From positions 2,046,001 to 2,110,000 of the forward strand of contig NZ_CP040814.1 of the NCBI RefSeq assembly GCF_019443965.1: 64,000 nt of DNA, written 5' to 3'. Made by a program: the position numbers and the translations under genes. This DNA is from Salinibacterium sp. M195. GTDB lineage: Bacteria; Actinomycetota; Actinomycetes; Actinomycetales; Microbacteriaceae. Positions 1-8,826 of the stretch are shown here, in pieces. The notes under the pieces are model-generated. The model made no database searches and was not told the DNA's origin. It saw only the letters and a program-made list of their open reading frames with translations. How positions within the stretch are numbered: position 1 is the stretch's first letter; every line of letters begins with the position of its first letter.

Positions 1-18
1 ACTCCGAGAGAGGACCCA

Positions 19-768
19 ATGAGCGGCACAGAGTGCATCCACGGCTTCCAGAATCAACTATGCGATTCCTGCTTCCCCAAGGCTGCCCCTGCCAAGCCAG
101 TAACGCGGGCCACAACATCGTCGCGTGCAAAGCGCGTTCCTGGCGCGCCACGCGCGTCGTCAAATAAATTGCCGGCTCTTGCCGATCAGCGGGTCTACCA
201 CATCACCCACATCAGCAATCTAGAGAACATTCTTCGCACCGGTCAACTGGTTGCTGCGTCGCAGATCGAAACTCCGATCTTAGACGTTAGCTCGACGCTT
301 ACTCGAGAGCTTCGGGGAACCGCGATCTTCAGCACGGGGGAGCCCGTTGATCGTTATGTGCCGTTCAGCCTCGTTCCCGAGTCGAACGTCTGGCGCGAGC
401 TTCGCGATGGTGCCAGCGAACCTCGGTGGTCCGATGCAGCTCGCAGCGCTTCCTCGACAGATTTCGTATTTTTGGTGACGACCATTCGAGCGTTGGGAAA
501 CGACGCCGTTCTCGCCGATGGTGATGCCGCTGCAGCGCTCACCCGGTTTGCCACAGACGAAGACGCGATGAAGCGGATGCTGGGCAATCTTCGTGCAGAT
601 GAACTCACCGATGACGCCGAAGTATTGATCCATGGATCGTTTGCGTTCGATGAAGTGCAACTCGTCGGCGTTGCAAGCGACCGAGCACGTGATCGTGTTA
701 AGCAGTTGCTTGATGCCGCATCGTTTTCGACCAAGGTCGCTGTCTATCCGCCCTGGTTTATCCAATAA
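19..768 (+). CDS. DarT-like (DUF4433) protein with N-terminal zinc knuckle
   Basis: Predicted member of the DarT/DUF4433 family; characterised DarT enzymes transfer ADP-ribose from NAD to thymidine in single-stranded DNA. HITH at residues 61-64 opens the NAD-binding segment, YVPFSLVP at 113-120 matches the DarT PF loop, and AEVLI at 200-204 supplies the likely catalytic Glu201. An N-terminal C6-x-H8...C15-xx-C18 knuckle and a basic Ala/Pro/Ser linker (about 20-50) precede the domain and are not part of classical DarT. No DarG-type macrodomain antitoxin is adjacent. ATG is preceded by GAGAGG 5 nt upstream. The fold call is fairly secure; toxin activity is not, since this may be a resident protein rather than half of a toxin-antitoxin pair. 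Confidence 0.75.
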   Translation: MSGTECIHGFQNQLCDSCFPKAAPAKPVTRATTSSRAKRVPGAPRASSNKLPALADQRVYHITHISNLENILRTGQLVAASQIETPILDVSSTLTRELRGTAIFSTGEPVDRYVPFSLVPESNVWRELRDGASEPRWSDAARSASSTDFVFLVTTIRALGNDAVLADGDAAAALTRFATDEDAMKRMLGNLRADELTDDAEVLIHGSFAFDEVQLVGVASDRARDRVKQLLDAASFSTKVAVYPPWFIQ

Positions 769-777
769 ATTTCACGG

Positions 778-783
778 TACCGT
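778..783 (+). promoter_or_regulatory. Probable -10 box of leaderless promoter (eis-like gene)
   Basis: TACCGT (TANNNT pattern) ends 6 nt before the ATG at 790 and no Shine-Dalgarno sequence is present, so transcription would begin at or next to the start codon. Confidence 0.4.
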
Positions 784-789
784 TGGCAT

Positions 790-2109
790 ATGACCAACAA
801 CTTTTCGCTCCATCCCGTTGATGAAACATCGGCAAATGTGCTGAATGATCGTGGCTTGCGTTACGGGCTAGTTGATACGTCAGATCGTGAATCGTTTGCT
901 GAGTGGATTCAGGCGGATTCTCGCGGTTTTCACGGCGCCATCATGTCACAGGAGCAGGTCGATTCGACCATTGCGGGGGTCGCCTACCGGCGTACCGTCG
1001 GGGTGTGGGACGAGACCTTGGTCGAACCACAGATTCCCGTCGCCACGACGAGTTCCTGGACTGAACAGCTGACGGTGCCGGGTGGTCGCAGCATCGACGC
1101 CTGGGCTATCAGTTCTGTCACTGTTTCCCCCACGCATCGGCGTCGCGGCATCGCGCGGGCACTTCTTGAGGGCGAGCTGAAGTCAGCCGCCGCTATGGGA
1201 TTGCCCCTCGCCATGCTCACGGTCTCTGAGTCGACGATCTACGGACGATTCGGATTCGGACCAGCTGTGTTTGCTTCAGCGTTGACGATCGATGCCAAGC
1301 GTGCCACTTTCACCTCGAACCAGCGGCCCGGCAGATTGCAGCCCGTGTCCCCTTCTGACTTTCGCGATAAGGCTCCGGAACTCTTCGAACGCATCCGCAC
1401 ATCGACACCGGGACAGATTGAGATCTGGCCGCTGCGCTGGGAGCAAATAGCCGGAGTCGCTCCGGGCGATGAAGAGCACAATAAGAACACTCGGATCGTC
1501 AGATTTGACGATGAGGCTGGCGCGCCACGAGGGTTCGTCGTCTATCGCGTTACCGGTGGCAGCGCCGATTTCACCAAGCACAAGTTGACCGTGGACTACT
1601 TGCTCGCCGAAAGTTCCGACGCTTACGAGGCGCTGTGGCGTTTCGTTCTCGAGGTCGACCTTGTGCACGAGGTGAATTCAGATTTACGCTCGATCGACGA
1701 ACCATTGCTCTGGCATTTGACTGACCGGCGCGCCGTTACCGCTACTCCCACAGACCACTTATGGCTACGAATTCTCGACGTGCCTGCGGCGCTACAGGCT
1801 CGCCGTTACGAGGCACCGGCACGCATTTGTTTTGACATCTCAGATTCCTTGGGATTTGCGCACGGGACGTTTCTCTTAGAGGTCGATGAAGCTGGGGCTG
1901 CACACGCAACCCCGGTTGATGAAGTTCCCTCAGGCGCCGCAGCCGTCGCACTCACGATCAACGAACTTAGTTCTTTGTATCTTGGGGGAGTCGCCGTCGA
2001 CTCTCTCGTCGCTTCCGGCCGCGTCCGTGAGCTCACTCCTGGGGCAGCATTGGTGCTTGAGCGCACATTTCATTCACCAGTTGCGCCGTGGTTAAGCGTG
2101 TGGTTCTAG
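790..2109 (+). CDS. Eis-like GNAT N-acetyltransferase
   Basis: Cytoplasmic acetyl-CoA-dependent N-acetyltransferase of the Eis (enhanced intracellular survival) family, which acetylates amines such as aminoglycosides and protein lysines. The acetyl-CoA loop is in residues 110-125 (SVTVSP.HRRRGIARAL), and TIYGRFGFG at 149-157 carries the tyrosine that acts as general acid in Mycobacterium tuberculosis Eis. The length of 439 residues fits the three-part Eis fold: two GNAT regions and a C-terminal SCP2-like domain. The protein ends in Trp-Phe; in Eis the C-terminal Phe carboxylate lies in the active site. The gene stands alone, with a TANNNT box 6 nt upstream in place of a ribosome binding site. 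The substrate cannot be told from sequence. Confidence 0.88.
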   Translation: MTNNFSLHPVDETSANVLNDRGLRYGLVDTSDRESFAEWIQADSRGFHGAIMSQEQVDSTIAGVAYRRTVGVWDETLVEPQIPVATTSSWTEQLTVPGGRSIDAWAISSVTVSPTHRRRGIARALLEGELKSAAAMGLPLAMLTVSESTIYGRFGFGPAVFASALTIDAKRATFTSNQRPGRLQPVSPSDFRDKAPELFERIRTSTPGQIEIWPLRWEQIAGVAPGDEEHNKNTRIVRFDDEAGAPRGFVVYRVTGGSADFTKHKLTVDYLLAESSDAYEALWRFVLEVDLVHEVNSDLRSIDEPLLWHLTDRRAVTATPTDHLWLRILDVPAALQARRYEAPARICFDISDSLGFAHGTFLLEVDEAGAAHATPVDEVPSGAAAVALTINELSSLYLGGVAVDSLVASGRVRELTPGAALVLERTFHSPVAPWLSVWF

Positions 2110-2168
2110 GGCCATTGTTTCCGTTGCGGGCGAGACTGACGCTCAACTAACAGTGCGAGAATTGATCC

Positions 2169-3467
2169 ATGACAGCTGCCCTCGACCACATCCATGACCT
2201 CGCCAGTTTCGTTACGGCATCCCCGTCATCGTTTCATGCTGTAGCCGAAGCGGCCCGCCGCCTGCGCGAGGCCGGTTTCAGCGAGCTGCAGGAATCCGAG
2301 GACTGGAACGGCGCTCGAACCCGCAAAGCAGCAAAGTACTTCGTCATTCGTGATGGAGCGATCGCCGCCTGGATTCAGCCGACTAAGGCAACCGCGACAA
2401 CACCGTTCCGCATTCTCGGGGCCCACACGGATTCTCCGAGCTTCAAGCTAAAACCGCAACCAACCACGGGTAACGAAGGAATGCTTCAGGCTGGTGTCGA
2501 AGTATATGGCGGCCCACTACTGAATTCGTGGCTCGATCGCGAACTAGAACTAGCTGGGCGAATCATCTTCAGCGACGGAACCACCGAACTAGTGCGCACG
2601 GGTCCACTCCTTCGTTTCCCTCAGCTCGCGGTGCATCTTGACCGCAAGGTCAACGATGGGCTTACGCTCAAACGACAGGCGCATATGAACCCGGTTCTCG
2701 GGTTAGGGGAAACGGCAGATGCCGACCTTCTCGAACATCTCGCGGCTCTCTTGTCGTCCGAGTCTTCGAAGCGTAAGGCTGCAGACATTGACGGCTATGA
2801 CATCGTCCTTGCGGACACCGCCACGCCCGCAGTCTTTGGGCTCGAAGACAAATTATTTGCTTCCGGTCGGCTCGACAACCTCTCGTCGGTTCACGCCGGC
2901 TTGGTTGCACTAATCGGGCTCACCACCAGACTCGATCACGTTCCCGTTTTTGTTGCCTTCGACCACGAAGAAGTCGGCTCAGCGACACGCTCAGGCGCCG
3001 CAGGCCCATTCCTCGCGGATCTTCTTGTCCGGATCGGTCAAGGGCTTGGGGGCACAGATACCGACCGAATGCGCGCTGTAGCTGGATCCTGGTGCCTGTC
3101 ATCTGACGCCGGCCATGCTGCTCATCCGAACTACCCTGAACGCCACGACCCGGCGAATCGACCGCGCCTCGGCGGCGGCCCGCTGCTCAAGATCAACGCG
3201 AACCAACGCTACGCAACAGACGGTGTTGGTGCCGCCGAATGGGCACGCGCTTGCCGCCAAGCGGGGGTCGAATATCAAGAATTTGTTTCTCATAACGACA
3301 TGCCGTGCGGTTCAACGATCGGCCCGATCACGGCGACCCGACTCGGTATCCGCACGATTGATGTTGGCCTGCCACTGTTGTCGATGCACTCAGCACGCGA
3401 GATGTGTGGAGTCGCAGATCCGCTCGCGCTCACCAGCGCGATTGCTGCTTTCTATTCACCGGCTTAG
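2169..3467 (+). CDS. M18 family aminopeptidase
   Basis: Zinc aminopeptidase of peptidase family M18 (aspartyl aminopeptidase/ApeB type), removing N-terminal residues from peptides in the cytoplasm. The metal-binding AHTDSPSFKLKP motif is at residues 85-96, RLDN at 233-236 and DHEEVGS at 264-270; the glutamate pair there acts as metal ligand and general base. SHNDMPCGSTIGP and a late MHSAREMCG histidine motif complete the site. The length of 432 residues is typical. It reads toward rnhA and the two stop codons are under 20 nt apart. GAGA lies about 9 nt upstream of the ATG. The family call is secure; preference for acidic residues is only a family tendency. Confidence 0.93.
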   Translation: MTAALDHIHDLASFVTASPSSFHAVAEAARRLREAGFSELQESEDWNGARTRKAAKYFVIRDGAIAAWIQPTKATATTPFRILGAHTDSPSFKLKPQPTTGNEGMLQAGVEVYGGPLLNSWLDRELELAGRIIFSDGTTELVRTGPLLRFPQLAVHLDRKVNDGLTLKRQAHMNPVLGLGETADADLLEHLAALLSSESSKRKAADIDGYDIVLADTATPAVFGLEDKLFASGRLDNLSSVHAGLVALIGLTTRLDHVPVFVAFDHEEVGSATRSGAAGPFLADLLVRIGQGLGGTDTDRMRAVAGSWCLSSDAGHAAHPNYPERHDPANRPRLGGGPLLKINANQRYATDGVGAAEWARACRQAGVEYQEFVSHNDMPCGSTIGPITATRLGIRTIDVGLPLLSMHSAREMCGVADPLALTSAIAAFYSPA

Positions 3468-3485
3468 GGACCAAGCGAAAAAGAA

Positions 3486-4034
3486 TCAGAACAGCGGCGC
3501 AATTCCTGGGGTTGCTGCGCCTGGCGCCTCGCCTAGCGCTGCGTTTGTGTCCGCTGCGTTAGTCCTTGGAGCACCAGGGTAGCCCGGTCCTTGAGGGCAA
3601 GCGACTCCGCGTTGAAAGGCTTCTGCAGCGCCGCGCGCCCGAACATCGGCTGCTTCGTTGAGGGGGTGGCCAACGTGCCCGCGTACCCACTCAAATCGAT
3701 AGCGTCGCCCGATAATTGCTTCGTCGATCTGTTTGAGCAAATCGATGTTCATAACAGGCTTACCATCGCCTTTGCGCCACCCCTTTTTCTTCCAGCCCGG
3801 CATCCATTTAGTCACAGAGTTGATCACGTATTGGCTGTCACAGAGAATCAGCAGATCTTCATCGATATGGGCCGTCGAGCGAAACAGCTGCAATACCGCC
3901 ATGAGCTCGCCTTGATTGTTGGTCGCGTGCTTCCAACCACCGGCGCCCCACGTGTTGTCGTCGACGTACCATGCCCATCCTGCGGGTCCAGGATTGCCCA
4001 GTGCAGACCCATCAGCAGCAGCAGTAATCGTCAT
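3486..4034 (-). CDS. rnhA: Ribonuclease HI
   Basis: Type 1 RNase H, which cuts the RNA strand of RNA-DNA hybrids such as R-loops and Okazaki primers. The catalytic acidic residues are visible: Asp8 in AADGSALGNPGPAG, Glu43 in NNQGEL, Asp66 in LCDSQYV and Asp130 in NEAAD, with His120 in the flexible loop. An upstream ATG in frame at 4130 is not credible; AGAAAGG lies 5 nt before the ATG at 4034, giving 182 residues. Beyond the ~140-residue domain is a Gly/Ala/Pro-rich tail of about 40 residues without recognisable structure. It is divergent from the ABC exporter genes that follow. Confidence 0.93.
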   Translation of the reverse strand: MTITAAADGSALGNPGPAGWAWYVDDNTWGAGGWKHATNNQGELMAVLQLFRSTAHIDEDLLILCDSQYVINSVTKWMPGWKKKGWRKGDGKPVMNIDLLKQIDEAIIGRRYRFEWVRGHVGHPLNEAADVRARGAAEAFQRGVACPQGPGYPGAPRTNAADTNAALGEAPGAATPGIAPLF

Positions 4035-4148
4035 AACAACCTTTCTTTTCTGAGTGTTGCGCGAGCTAAACACGCAGCACGTCGACTCTAGTAGCTGGGT
4101 ACTGTCACAGATTCTGGTTGTTGATGCCACGCGAGCCGTTTTCGGTTT

Positions 4149-4154
4149 TAGGGT
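4149..4154 (+). promoter_or_regulatory. Probable -10 box of leaderless promoter (ABC operon)
   Basis: TAGGGT ends 6 nt before the GTG at 4161. No clear -35 or ribosome binding site is visible. Confidence 0.35.
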
Positions 4155-4160
4155 AGGGAT

Positions 4161-4937
4161 GTGCCCGATCCCACATCCCTTTCTCCTCCCGCGCTAGAAG
4201 TTATTGGACTCACCAAGAGGTTTGGCGACAAACTTGCCGTGAATTCCGTAGATCTCGTGGTGCCCAGCGGTTCCTTCTTTGGTCTCGTGGGCCCGAACGG
4301 GGCCGGGAAGACCACGACACTATCGATGGCTACCGGACTCCTTCGTCCCGATTCCGGCACAGTGTCTGTGCATGGTCTTGACGTGTGGACCAACCTCGTC
4401 GAGTCGAAACGGCGTATTGGCGTGCTGAGCGACGGGGTGCGGCTGTTCGACCGACTCACCGGGCTGCAACTGGTGACCTACGCCGGGCTCTTGAGTGGCA
4501 TGGAACGTTCCGTCGTTGCCGAGCGGGCTGCTGACCTTCTCGACGTGTTCGATCTTGAATCTGTTAGCGGAACGCTTGTCGTCGACTATTCCGCGGGGAT
4601 GACCAAGAAGATCGCGCTCGCGTGCGCCCTCATCCACGCACCGCAAGTGCTTGTGCTCGACGAGCCTTTTGAGTCTGTCGATCCGGTTTCCGGCGCGAAC
4701 ATTCGGGACATCTTGCACGAGTTCGTCGAGTCTGGTGGCACTGTGATCGTTTCTAGCCATGCCATGGATCTCGTTCAACGTATGTGCGATCACGTTGCTG
4801 TGATCGCGGACGGCCGAGTACTCGCATCGGGAACCACCGACGAAGTGCGAGGCGATTCCACGCTCGAGGATCGGTTCGTTGAGCTTGTGGGCGGGCGCCG
4901 CCATGGAAAGGGCCCCGAGTGGTTGCGCATCTCGTAA
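4161..4937 (+). CDS. ABC transporter ATP-binding protein
   Basis: ATPase subunit of an ABC exporter. Walker A GPNGAGKTT lies at residues 44-52 and Walker B LVLDEP at 164-169. The signature motif is degenerate, YSAGM at 143-147 in place of LSGGQ, as in several ABC-2 exporter ATPases. A conserved switch histidine follows in SSHAMD. The length of 258 residues is normal. The GTG start at 4161 overlaps nothing, and the gene end overlaps the permease start by 19 nt, so the two are translationally coupled. Because the partner permease reading frame is broken, this exporter may not assemble as predicted. The substrate is unknown. Confidence 0.9.
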   Translation: MPDPTSLSPPALEVIGLTKRFGDKLAVNSVDLVVPSGSFFGLVGPNGAGKTTTLSMATGLLRPDSGTVSVHGLDVWTNLVESKRRIGVLSDGVRLFDRLTGLQLVTYAGLLSGMERSVVAERAADLLDVFDLESVSGTLVVDYSAGMTKKIALACALIHAPQVLVLDEPFESVDPVSGANIRDILHEFVESGGTVIVSSHAMDLVQRMCDHVAVIADGRVLASGTTDEVRGDSTLEDRFVELVGGRRHGKGPEWLRIS

Positions 4938-6491
4938 CGCTGCGATTTAGACTGCTGCTCAATGGACTAAGCAGAAGCCCGTGGCAAGCGGTCGCGGTCA
5001 TCCTCGGCACTGTCTATGCGCTCTTTCTCTTGCTTCTGGCGATCGTCGGACTCTTCAGCTTGAGCTTTGCGACCGATCAAGTCGGGCGCACGGTAAGCGT
5101 TCTCGGTGGCGCTGTGCTCGTTCTCGGCTGGACGCTACTGCCGCTACTGAGCTCCGGCATCGACGAAACCGTCGAGCCATCAAAACTTGCCACATTTCCC
5201 ATCCCGATCAATACCTTGGTGCTCGCCCTCGCCGTGAGTGGTCTCCTCGGCGTCCCCGGAATCATCACTACTCTCGTCACGTTCGCGACGGGTCTTCTCT
5301 GGTGGCAAACGCCACTGATCGCTGTCGTGGCTATCGTGTGCGGTGCAGTGGGGGCTGCGACGTGCATTGTGGGGTCTCGGATGCTCGCTGCGATGACAGT
5401 GCGGATCTCGAGCGGTCGACGTGCTCGCGAAGCCAAGACGGTATTGGTGCTCATCCCACTGATCTTGCTCGGCCCAGCGATTCTCGGCTTGTCCACTGTT
5501 TTTCGAGAAATGTCGGGCGTTTTTCCGACAATCGCTGCAATTGTCGCGTGGACTCCACTTGGCGCAATCTGGGCGGTGCCCGGCGACCTCGCGCTCGGAA
5601 ATTCGGGCCAAGCAGCGCTCCACGCTCTGATCGGTATCGCAACCCTGGCGATTTCAGTGCTCTTGTGGCGCTGGGCGCTTGATCGGGCACTTGAACGACC
5701 GGGCCATTCACGAGGAGGAAACGGCACCAAACGTGGCCTCGGCTGGTTCGCGATTTTTCCGGGGACCCCGAGCGGAGCAGTCGCCGCACGGGCCCTCACC
5801 TACTGGATTCGAGATCCGCGGTACACTCAGTCGCTCATCAGCGTTCCGCTCGTCCCTGCTCTGGTCTTTTTCTACAGCGGAGCTAGTGGCGACCTCACGG
5901 GGCTGCCTTTTTGTGGGCCCGATCGTGGCTGTGCTGTTGGGAATGTCGATTTATACGGACGTCTCCTTTGACAACACTGCCTTCAGCTTGCACCTACAAA
6001 CTGGAGTTAGCGGGAGAGCAGACCGGTGGGGGAGAGTCGTCGCGGTATCCGTTTTCGCTATTCCCGTAACGATCATTTTGACCGTGGCAAGCGTGTGGGT
6101 GAGCGCCAGTTGGGAGCGACTGCCTGGGTTACTCGGAATCTCAATAGGACTCTTACTAACGGGGCTCGCGTTGTCGTCACTCGTTTCCGGCCGATTCGCG
6201 TTCTCGGTGCCCGCCCCTGGGGACAATCCCTTCAAGTCACGCCCGGGAGGAGGCTTCACCCTGATGCTGTCGATGTTCGCGTCATGGACGGCGCTCGCGA
6301 TTCTCGGGCTGCCCGAGATGATCTTGGCGCTCCTCGGGTTCGCTATTGACCAACCCCTCTTGGGCTGGAGCGCACTCGTCGTTGGCATCGGACTTGGCGC
6401 TGGGCTGTTGATCGTCGGGGTACGTTGGGGCGGAAAAATCTTAGATGAACGCGGCACCGAGTTGCTCGTGCAACTGCAACGACAAAAATAG
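4919..6491 (+). pseudogene. ABC transporter permease, frameshifted in a T5 run
   Basis: Multi-pass permease for the preceding ATPase, about 523 residues if read through. The first part (GTG at 4919) is hydrophobic to about residue 328, ends its sense with GASGDLTGLPF, and then runs into an unrelated tail stopping at 5971. The next frame continues at once as VGPIVAVLLGMSIYTD and stays membrane-like to the stop at 6491. The shift falls in TTTTT at 5908-5912; four Ts would restore one frame. Both halves keep permease-like codon use with no decay. The cause could be a real mutation, a sequencing error in the homopolymer, or, less likely, +1 slippage. Confidence 0.82.
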
Positions 6492-6540
6492 TCCTCACCG
6501 CAGTGTCGACGTGTGCCGCAAAGAGGCGTACGTTGACGTT

Positions 6541-6864
6541 ATGAGTGACGATCCCACTCGAATGAGGAACCAACCGGCGCTAACTACCGCCACCGGCTCT
6601 AGTTGGCTCGTTGTTGGCGCGCTTTTCGCGGCAATCACCATCGCGACGCTCGTCGCCTTATCTGCGTTGCCGCCGCTCGGCCTCGCCACCGCCACTATCG
6701 CGGTCATTGCCGTGCTCTATGGGGCGATGATCGTTGTGCGATTCGTCGTGGCCGCCCGCCGGCGACGATTGATCCTCATGGCCGCGTGCTTCATCGCTCT
6801 CGCCGGTGTCGGCCTCGCGTCTGTGATCGCCATTGCCGCAGTCAACTGGGCCCCGCTGTCCTGA
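6541..6864 (+). CDS. Small three-helix membrane protein, unknown
   Basis: Hypothetical integral membrane protein of 107 residues. A short hydrophilic N terminus (MSDDPTRMRN) is followed by three predicted transmembrane segments near residues 20-42, 46-68 and 78-102, with the basic motif VVAARRRRLI between the second and third. The ATG at 6541 is preferred over the in-frame ATG at 6445, because the longer form would overlap the permease gene and add a Cys-rich, non-membrane stretch. It lies on the same strand 49 nt after the broken permease and may be co-transcribed. No function can be assigned. Confidence 0.7.
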   Translation: MSDDPTRMRNQPALTTATGSSWLVVGALFAAITIATLVALSALPPLGLATATIAVIAVLYGAMIVVRFVVAARRRRLILMAACFIALAGVGLASVIAIAAVNWAPLS

Positions 6865-6865
6865 C

Positions 6866-7150
6866 CTAACGAGAAAGCAGCGTTGCGCGTTCGGGGTTTG
6901 CGTCGAACCACTCCGCTACGTACCAGCACATCGGCAGAACGCGTTTTTCGCTGTTGGACTCAACGTCATCCATCGCGAATCTAACGAGTTGTCCCGCATA
7001 GCCTTTGCCTCGATGCTCTGGTTGCGTATAGGTGTGGTTGAACGAGATTGACGCACCATTCGAGCGGTAGTCCGCGACAGCAACGAGGGCATCATCAACC
7101 GTCATCACGTAGCGGTTCGAGTCTTTCTCGTGCACAAATTGCGTAGTCAT
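6866..7150 (-). CDS. Small GNAT-like acetyltransferase (YidJ/CG type)
   Basis: A 94-residue protein of the short GCN5-related acetyltransferase group (PF14542 type) that has the acetyl-CoA loop but lacks most of the GNAT fold. The pyrophosphate-binding loop is EHRGKGYAG at residues 45-53, and the hallmark LPMCWYVAEWFDANPE follows near the C terminus. The start at 7150 is chosen because the preceding in-frame residues overlap the glutathione peroxidase gene. It follows that gene by 10 nt, so the pair is probably co-transcribed. Its acceptor substrate is unknown. Confidence 0.82.
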   Translation of the reverse strand: MTTQFVHEKDSNRYVMTVDDALVAVADYRSNGASISFNHTYTQPEHRGKGYAGQLVRFAMDDVESNSEKRVLPMCWYVAEWFDANPERATLLSR

Positions 7151-7160
7151 GACCTCAAGC

Positions 7161-7646
7161 CTAAGCCGGGAGGGCGGCTTCGATCGCCGTGACGATCGCC
7201 GGGTCATCCGGAACCGTTGTCGGCCGAAAACGCCGCACGTCATCGTTCGGCATGACCAAGAATTTTTCGAAGTTCCACATGACCCGACCTGCTTTGCCTA
7301 GATCGTCTGGAGTCTTCTTGAGTTCGGTGTACAGCGGGTGAGCAGACCGCCCATTGAGCTTGACCTTTTCGAACATGGGGAACGTGACGCCCCACGTCGT
7401 TGAGCAGTATTCCTGAATCGCCTCTTCAGAGCCGAGTTCCTGCAAAAACTGATTACTGGGAAAGCCGAGAACGGCAAACCCTCGTTCGCCGTAGATTTTC
7501 TGCAACTCCTCTAACTGCTCATACTGCGGAGATAGGCCACATCGGGAAGCTACGTTCACGATGAGAACTACCTTGTCGCTGTAGTCAGCAAGCGAAGTTG
7601 ATGTGCCGTCAATAGTGGTCAGAGGGATGTCGCGGAGTTCAGTCAC
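7161..7646 (-). CDS. Glutathione peroxidase-family thiol peroxidase
   Basis: Cytoplasmic peroxidase that reduces hydrogen and lipid peroxides; bacterial Cys-type members usually draw electrons from thioredoxin rather than glutathione. The peroxidatic cysteine is Cys36 in NVASRCGLSPQY. The remaining catalytic tetrad residues fit Gln69 in NQFLQE and Trp124-Asn125 in VMWNFEKFL. The length of 161 residues is typical. It is the first gene of a two-gene unit with the small acetyltransferase and is divergent from the J-domain gene. Actinobacteria make mycothiol in place of glutathione, so the family name should not be read as the true reductant. Confidence 0.92.
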   Translation of the reverse strand: MTELRDIPLTTIDGTSTSLADYSDKVVLIVNVASRCGLSPQYEQLEELQKIYGERGFAVLGFPSNQFLQELGSEEAIQEYCSTTWGVTFPMFEKVKLNGRSAHPLYTELKKTPDDLGKAGRVMWNFEKFLVMPNDDVRRFRPTTVPDDPAIVTAIEAALPA

Positions 7647-7768
7647 ACAACAACGCTACGCCCGCAGGCTGGGCACTCGCCTATGACCTCCCAGATGTTG
7701 CCAGCCGCGTTCGGTAAAGTGGAGTCTTCACCCGAAAAGTGCGTCCGTCGCCCGACGAAAGCGAGTCC

Positions 7769-8725
7769 ATGCCCGATAGCCCCCTCTCGTCGAGCGCCTA
7801 TGAGGTTCTTGGAGTTGAGGCATCGGCTAGCGAAGCTGAGCTGAAGAAAGCGTTTCGCCGCGCACTGCGCGCGACTCACCCCGATACCGGCGGAGATCCT
7901 GAGCGTTTTGCTGCGGTCCAGCACGCCTGGGACCGCGTCGGTACCCCTGAGAAACGCCGGGGCTACGATGCCGGGCATTCCGCGCGCTCCGACTCATCAC
8001 GAGCATCGGCTTCTTCCCGGTCATCAAGTTCCCCTTTCTCCTCACGTGGCGCTTCACACGCGCGCGAAGACTCACGACCACGCGCCCGAGCGCATGGTCA
8101 TCCTGGCGGCTGGCGGCGAGAACGCTTCTTAGAGGGAATGCGCGAGTGGGTTGGCCGCGGGGTCAACCTTGATGATCCGTATGACCCGGCGCTTGTCCGG
8201 AGTGCGCCACGAGAGATTCGTCGCACCCTGGCAGATGCGCTTGCCGAGGAAGCTACAGCGCGAACGGTGAGCACCTTGGGGATTGGTTTCACTGTGTGGC
8301 ACGATGTTGCAACCGGTTCGCCTGAACGCAAAATCGATCACGTGGTGCTGGGGCCCACCGGAGTGTTTGCGATGCTCTCAGAGGACTTCGGGGGACCGGT
8401 AAAGGTTCGCCGCGGAGAGCTTATTGGGCCTGACGTGCAGCCAGAGAAGCCGATGCATGAGCTGGCATCTCGGGCGAAGATCCTGAGCCGCCAGCTCAAG
8501 GTCGCATTCACTTGCTTCGTTATTGTTGTGCCCGACGACGCGCTTGCGGAACCGCAACGGTCGTTGGGTTCCGTTCGTGGGCAGCCTGCGCTCGTGGTGC
8601 GACAGAGTGTTCTTGCCCATCTTCTCCGCACTGGTCCAGAGTCCGCGAATGGTCGGCACATCGGCGGCAATGAGCTCTTCGATGTCCGCACGAGGCTCAG
8701 CAATGGAATCCGTTTCGTGGAGTAG
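7769..8725 (+). CDS. J-domain protein with C-terminal NERD-like domain
   Basis: A 318-residue protein with a J domain at residues 9-68, including the HPD motif at 37-39 that stimulates DnaK ATPase. A Ser/Arg-rich linker covers 70-115. The C-terminal part resembles a nuclease-related (NERD) domain: KIDHVVLGPTGVFAM at 188-202 matches its D-x-vvv-Gvf core. The lysine of the catalytic E-x-K strand is not seen, since SEDFGG stands there, so nuclease activity is doubtful. No Gly/Phe or zinc-finger region of a full DnaJ is present. ATG at 7769 with GAAAG 7 nt upstream is preferred to GTG at 7739. A targeted co-chaperone role is inference. Confidence 0.8.
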   Translation: MPDSPLSSSAYEVLGVEASASEAELKKAFRRALRATHPDTGGDPERFAAVQHAWDRVGTPEKRRGYDAGHSARSDSSRASASSRSSSSPFSSRGASHAREDSRPRARAHGHPGGWRRERFLEGMREWVGRGVNLDDPYDPALVRSAPREIRRTLADALAEEATARTVSTLGIGFTVWHDVATGSPERKIDHVVLGPTGVFAMLSEDFGGPVKVRRGELIGPDVQPEKPMHELASRAKILSRQLKVAFTCFVIVVPDDALAEPQRSLGSVRGQPALVVRQSVLAHLLRTGPESANGRHIGGNELFDVRTRLSNGIRFVE

Positions 8726-8814
8726 TCGTTCCGACAACTGTTGTTCTTCAGCCGGTCGTTAAGCATTCATGTCTAGGCGAGTCCCCATGGCACTACCCGC
8801 CGTCTTAGGGGGCG

Positions 8815-8820
8815 TATGGT
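8815..8820 (+). promoter_or_regulatory. Probable -10 box of leaderless promoter (APC permease)
   Basis: TATGGT ends 6 nt before the GTG at 8827; no ribosome binding site is visible. Confidence 0.4.
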
Positions 8821-8826
8821 GATCAC

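Noticed and set aside
5908..5912. Programmed +1 frameshift as first explanation
   Set aside because: No stop codon or stimulatory structure is seen at the site; homopolymer error or mutation is simpler, so it is kept only as an alternative.
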